From positions 121,939 to 185,938 of the forward strand of contig JAHZHL010000033.1 in NCBI GenBank assembly GCA_019420305.1: DNA of 64,000 nt. The letters run 5' to 3'. Positions 61,388-64,000 of the stretch are shown here, piece by piece. How positions within the stretch are numbered: position 1 is the stretch's first letter; each line of letters opens with the position of its first letter. The position numbers and the translations under genes were made by a program. The stretch comes from Bacillota bacterium (GTDB taxonomy: Bacteria > Bacillota > Clostridia > Peptostreptococcales > Anaerovoracaceae). The notes under the pieces were generated by a model, which saw only the letters and a program-made list of their open reading frames with translations, was not told the DNA's origin and made no database searches.

Positions 61388-61529
61388 TATATTATATGAC
61401 GGGTTGAGACGCGCCAAATGATTTACCCGAACACAATTTTTTGAAATCCCCCTTGATCGCTTTATCAACAATTCCGCAAATTCAAGGTTTGTTTCACTAA
61501 TTTCAACGGATTTACGTTCTTTTTTCGCA

Positions 61530-61564
61530 AAAAAGAAAAAAAGAAGGCTGTCAGTTCAGCCTTC
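61530..61564 (-). terminator. Terminator of the alcohol dehydrogenase gene
   Basis: GAAGGCTG (61543-61550) pairs with CAGCCTTC (61557-61564); on the reverse strand a long T-rich run follows. Confidence 0.85.
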
Positions 61565-61617
61565 CCCGTCAGATCATTGAAAAAATAGAAACAAATTAAG
61601 AAAATTAGTATTTGTTT

Positions 61618-62661
61618 CTAGTCCATTCGAATCGCCCACTTGAGCATACCCGCTTCCTGCCTGCGAAACGCCTGGTAAGCTTCCAGAATCTGCTCAAAGG
61701 ATGCTCTGTGGGTAATGAGGATTGAAGGATCCAGTGTACCGGACGCAATCAGGCTCATAATCTCCCCGCAGTCGGCAGCGTCCACGCCCCCTGTTTTAAA
61801 CACCAGATTCTTTCCGTACATTTGCGGAAGAGGCAATGTCTGGTTTTCTTCATACATCGCCACAAGGCAGACCACTGCCGCAGGGCGGGCCAGTTTCCAC
61901 GCGGTCTGGAACGTATCTTTTCCGCCGGCTGCTTCAATTACAACGTCCGCGCCGCCACGATCGGACAATTCCCGAATCGTTTCCTCCACGTTTTCGTTCC
62001 GCGGATTTACAACCACATCCGCAAGACCGTGCCCCTTTGCGAAATTCAGCCTGTCTTCCTTCAAATCGATAGCGATTACCCTGCCCGGCTTTCTCAATTT
62101 CGCCGCCATCATGGCGCAAAGACCGGTAGGACCGGCTCCGATGATTGCCACACAGTCTCCTTCTCTGATTTCTCCAAGCTGGGCCGCCCAGTAACCGGTG
62201 GACATAAGATCCCCTGTAAACAGCGCCTGTTCATCGGAAACCGAATCGGGGATGAACGTCAGTCCGCAGTCCGCATAGGGAATCCGCGCGTATTCCGCCT
62301 GTCCGCCGTCAATCCGGCATCCCAGCGCCCAGCCGCCCTGAGGATCGGTACAGTTGTTGACCCATCCGTTCTGGCAGTAAAAGCACTCCCCGCAGAAGGT
62401 CTCCACGTTGACCGCGACCCGATCCCCTGGCCGCATGTTTTTTACCGCCGAGCCTGTCTGTTCTACCACTCCCACAAATTCATGGCCCAGGATCACATTT
62501 TCCTTTGCCCTGGGAACCGCTCCATTCAAAATATGAATATCGCTGGAACAGATGGTGGTAAGTGTCACTTTGACGATGGCGTCCCGGGGATCCAGAATCT
62601 CCGGCTTTTTTCGTTCTTCCAGCACCGGATCCCCATGCCCTTTATAAACAACCGCTTTCAT
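61618..62661 (-). CDS. Zinc-dependent alcohol dehydrogenase, MDR family
   Basis: This 347-residue enzyme starts at ATG 62661, one base after the YciI stop. The catalytic zinc ligands are visible in TTICSSDIHI (Cys) and LGHEFVG (His-Glu). GAGPTGLCAMMAAKL (about 175-189) is the coenzyme-binding Rossmann motif. A structural-zinc-like stretch, ETFCGECFYCQNGWVNNC, spans four Cys (about 90-107). Members oxidise alcohols or reduce aldehydes with NAD(P). The partner YciI gene overlaps in transcription, but the substrate is unknown. Confidence 0.93.
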   Translation of the reverse strand: MKAVVYKGHGDPVLEERKKPEILDPRDAIVKVTLTTICSSDIHILNGAVPRAKENVILGHEFVGVVEQTGSAVKNMRPGDRVAVNVETFCGECFYCQNGWVNNCTDPQGGWALGCRIDGGQAEYARIPYADCGLTFIPDSVSDEQALFTGDLMSTGYWAAQLGEIREGDCVAIIGAGPTGLCAMMAAKLRKPGRVIAIDLKEDRLNFAKGHGLADVVVNPRNENVEETIRELSDRGGADVVIEAAGGKDTFQTAWKLARPAAVVCLVAMYEENQTLPLPQMYGKNLVFKTGGVDAADCGEIMSLIASGTLDPSILITHRASFEQILEAYQAFRRQEAGMLKWAIRMD

Positions 62662-62662
62662 A

Positions 62663-62962
62663 CTACACCCATTCTTTCGCGTATTTCTGTATATCGAATA
62701 CCTTAAACTCCACAACTTTGTACTCCTGGACACCGGCTTTCACAAACGGATCGCTGTCGCAGAAATCCTCGATTTTTTCCGAGTCCTCCAGCTTAATCAG
62801 AATGATGCCGCCGTCCCCGGATGCTTTCGGGCCTGATGTCAGGATCTTTCCGCTTTCAAAAAACGGTTTCAAGTAAGTGTGATGCGCGTCCAGCGCTTTT
62901 TTAAACTCCAGCCCTTCGGGGCGCCCTTCTTTAAAAGTTCCTTCTAAAAAATAGTATTTCAT
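62663..62962 (-). CDS. YciI-family protein
   Basis: This 99-residue protein starts at ATG 62962 behind GGGAGG. It has the YciI/dimeric alpha-beta barrel pattern: KALDAHHTYLKPFFESGKILTSGPKASGDGGIILIK and then DPFVKAGVQEYKVVEF, seen as two blocks near 24-60 and 70-88. Family members bind small aromatic or other metabolites, and several act in degradation pathways; no specific reaction can be assigned. The alcohol dehydrogenase gene follows immediately, so they are probably one transcript. Confidence 0.85.
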   Translation of the reverse strand: MKYYFLEGTFKEGRPEGLEFKKALDAHHTYLKPFFESGKILTSGPKASGDGGIILIKLEDSEKIEDFCDSDPFVKAGVQEYKVVEFKVFDIQKYAKEWV

Positions 62963-63124
62963 CCTATAACCTCCCTGCCTTTACTTTATCATATTTCCGA
63001 AGAAAATACAGATATTAAATTTATAACCGGAACGCCTGACCGCTCCATACCGCCCTCAATTCTCTTGACATTAATCACAAATCTATAGTACCGTATAAGC
63101 AATCATAAAAGGAGGTTGAAATCT

Positions 63125-63964
63125 ATGCCGGAGCTTCCAGAAGTCGAAACCATAAAACGGGTGATTGAGCCACAGATTCAGGGGCGTTCTATTGAAAACA
63201 TTTTCATACGCCAGCCGGCTGTTATCGCCCACCCGGCAACGGAGGAATTCCACAGCCAGCTTATCGGGCAAATCATTTCCAGGATGGAGCGCAGGGGGAA
63301 ATTTTTAGTTTTTCTGCTGGACAGCGGCGATCGCATGATCCTGCATCTGCGTATGACCGGCTGCCTTCTGCTGACATCAGCGGATCTCCCGGAAGAGTCC
63401 CATACCCACCTTACATTCCAATTAACCGGCGGCAGACAGCTGCGTTATTCCGATACCCGCCGATTCGGCCGGTTCTGGTTCCTGAAAAAAGGAGAAACCG
63501 ATACCTTCAGCGGAATCAAGAAGCTGGGAAAAGAACCCTTTGACCCGGAATTTTCTTCGGAATATCTAATGGAGCGTTTGGGGAAGCGCAAGAAATCCAT
63601 TAAAGAATGCCTGCTAGAACAAAAGGTAATCGCCGGCATTGGTAATATCTACTCCGATGAGATTCTGTTCGCGGCGCGGATTCATCCGGCACGCTCCGCA
63701 AGCAGCCTGACTTTGGGAGAATGGCAGCGTCTTGCCGCGGCGATTCCGGAGCTGTTATCTTTCTTTATCGCTAAAAATGAAATATCGCCGGAGGAATACC
63801 TTTCCTCCAAAGGAAAAGATTACCGCAATACGCCCTTTCTACAGGTTTACGGCAAGGAAGGCTCCCTTTGTCCGCTCTGCGGCGAACGCCTCCAACGAAT
63901 GGTAATCGGCGGAAGAAGCAGTGTTTTTTGTCCTTCCTGTCAAACAAAGGGGCTGTCGCATTAA
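63125..63964 (+). CDS. mutM: Formamidopyrimidine-DNA glycosylase (Fpg/MutM)
   Basis: This 279-residue DNA repair enzyme removes 8-oxoguanine and formamidopyrimidines. It starts at ATG 63125, nine bases after AGGAGG, so that Pro2-Glu3 (MPELPEVE) form the catalytic N-terminus after Met removal. The helix-two-turn-helix segment includes VIAGIGNIYSDEILFAARIHP, and the C-terminal zinc finger has CPLCGERL and CPSCQ. The length is usual for the family. An in-frame TTG at 63116 would bury the catalytic Pro and is rejected. It is followed by its terminator. Confidence 0.96.
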   Translation: MPELPEVETIKRVIEPQIQGRSIENIFIRQPAVIAHPATEEFHSQLIGQIISRMERRGKFLVFLLDSGDRMILHLRMTGCLLLTSADLPEESHTHLTFQLTGGRQLRYSDTRRFGRFWFLKKGETDTFSGIKKLGKEPFDPEFSSEYLMERLGKRKKSIKECLLEQKVIAGIGNIYSDEILFAARIHPARSASSLTLGEWQRLAAAIPELLSFFIAKNEISPEEYLSSKGKDYRNTPFLQVYGKEGSLCPLCGERLQRMVIGGRSSVFCPSCQTKGLSH

Positions 63965-63996
63965 CGGGAAATGACTGTTAGTGTGACAGCTTTTTT
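63952..63996 (+). terminator. Terminator of mutM
   Basis: GCTGTCGCATTAAC (63952-63965) pairs with GTTAGTGTGACAGC (63977-63990), with one mismatch and one G-T pair; six T follow. The stop codon of mutM lies in the left arm. Confidence 0.85.
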
Positions 63997-64000
63997 GTGT

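Noticed and set aside
63061..63090. TTGACA-type promoter before mutM
   Set aside because: TTGACA near 63066 lacks a -10 at a normal distance (TATAGT is 13 bases away and GTATAA more than 20), so it is not called.
1..64000. Insertion sequence, prophage or CRISPR array
   Set aside because: No transposase, integrase, terminase or spaced direct-repeat array was visible. The 62-bp and cassette repeats are too few to be CRISPR.

Overview
The window looks like chromosomal DNA of an anaerobic, spore-forming Clostridia-type Firmicute of moderate GC. Signs of this are a partial yabP sporulation gene at the left edge, strong AGGAGG-type ribosome sites, frequent TTG starts, a class F flavodiiron protein, and several ferredoxin/flavodoxin proteins. 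No rRNA, tRNA, CRISPR array or intact insertion sequence was seen.

Layout. 1-7.2 kb: yabP end, a Bcr/CflA-type drug efflux MFS gene, a two-component system with a PepSY protein, and a three-domain O2/NO-detoxifying flavodiiron fusion. 7.2-14 kb: a catabolic module made of a sigma-54 activator (frameshifted inside its GAFTGA motif), paired palindromic upstream sites, a -24/-12 promoter, and a transporter / iron alcohol dehydrogenase / amidohydrolase operon. The module is bracketed by two copies of a 62-bp repeat and ends in an arginase-family gene fragment. 14-19.9 kb: a type IV pilus-like operon (transglutaminase lipoprotein, GspF/PilC, four small pilin-like membrane proteins, a PilT-type ATPase) followed by a BTAD regulator with a degenerate GGDEF-like tail. 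20-28 kb: an intracellular subtilisin, a GPH-type transporter, an EndoQ-like PHP domain fused to a UvrD helicase, a VanZ protein, a Nim-type flavin protein and a frameshifted ferredoxin-nitroreductase.

28.0-52.6 kb is the centrepiece: a 13-gene, single-direction nonribosomal peptide operon. Its proteins are Cy-A-MT-PCP, C-PCP-Cy-A-PCP, an ABC exporter pair, two stand-alone thioesterases, acyl-ligase-KR-PCP, docking-Cy-MT-PCP-TE without an A domain, a saccharopine-dehydrogenase-like reductase, an LCM-family methyltransferase, an alpha/beta hydrolase, an ACP and a phosphopantetheinyl transferase. Both A domains read as cysteine-specific, so the predicted product is a multi-thiazoline, partly C-methylated compound related in logic to yersiniabactin and pyochelin, but with an acyl-ligase/ketoreductase module and no salicylate genes. 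The promoter carries a palindrome resembling a DtxR/IdeR-type metal-repressor site, so a metal-binding product is the working idea. The terminal TE has a Cys in place of the usual Ser nucleophile.

52.6-64 kb: a flavodoxin-ferredoxin protein, a DUF1638 protein, an ABC-2 transporter pair, then three repeated small-protein cassettes with near-identical promoters and a leader hairpin whose arms change in a compensatory way, with a membrane-anchored XRE regulator among them. An ECF sigma factor / membrane protein / ABC transporter operon, a YciI-alcohol dehydrogenase pair and mutM finish the window.
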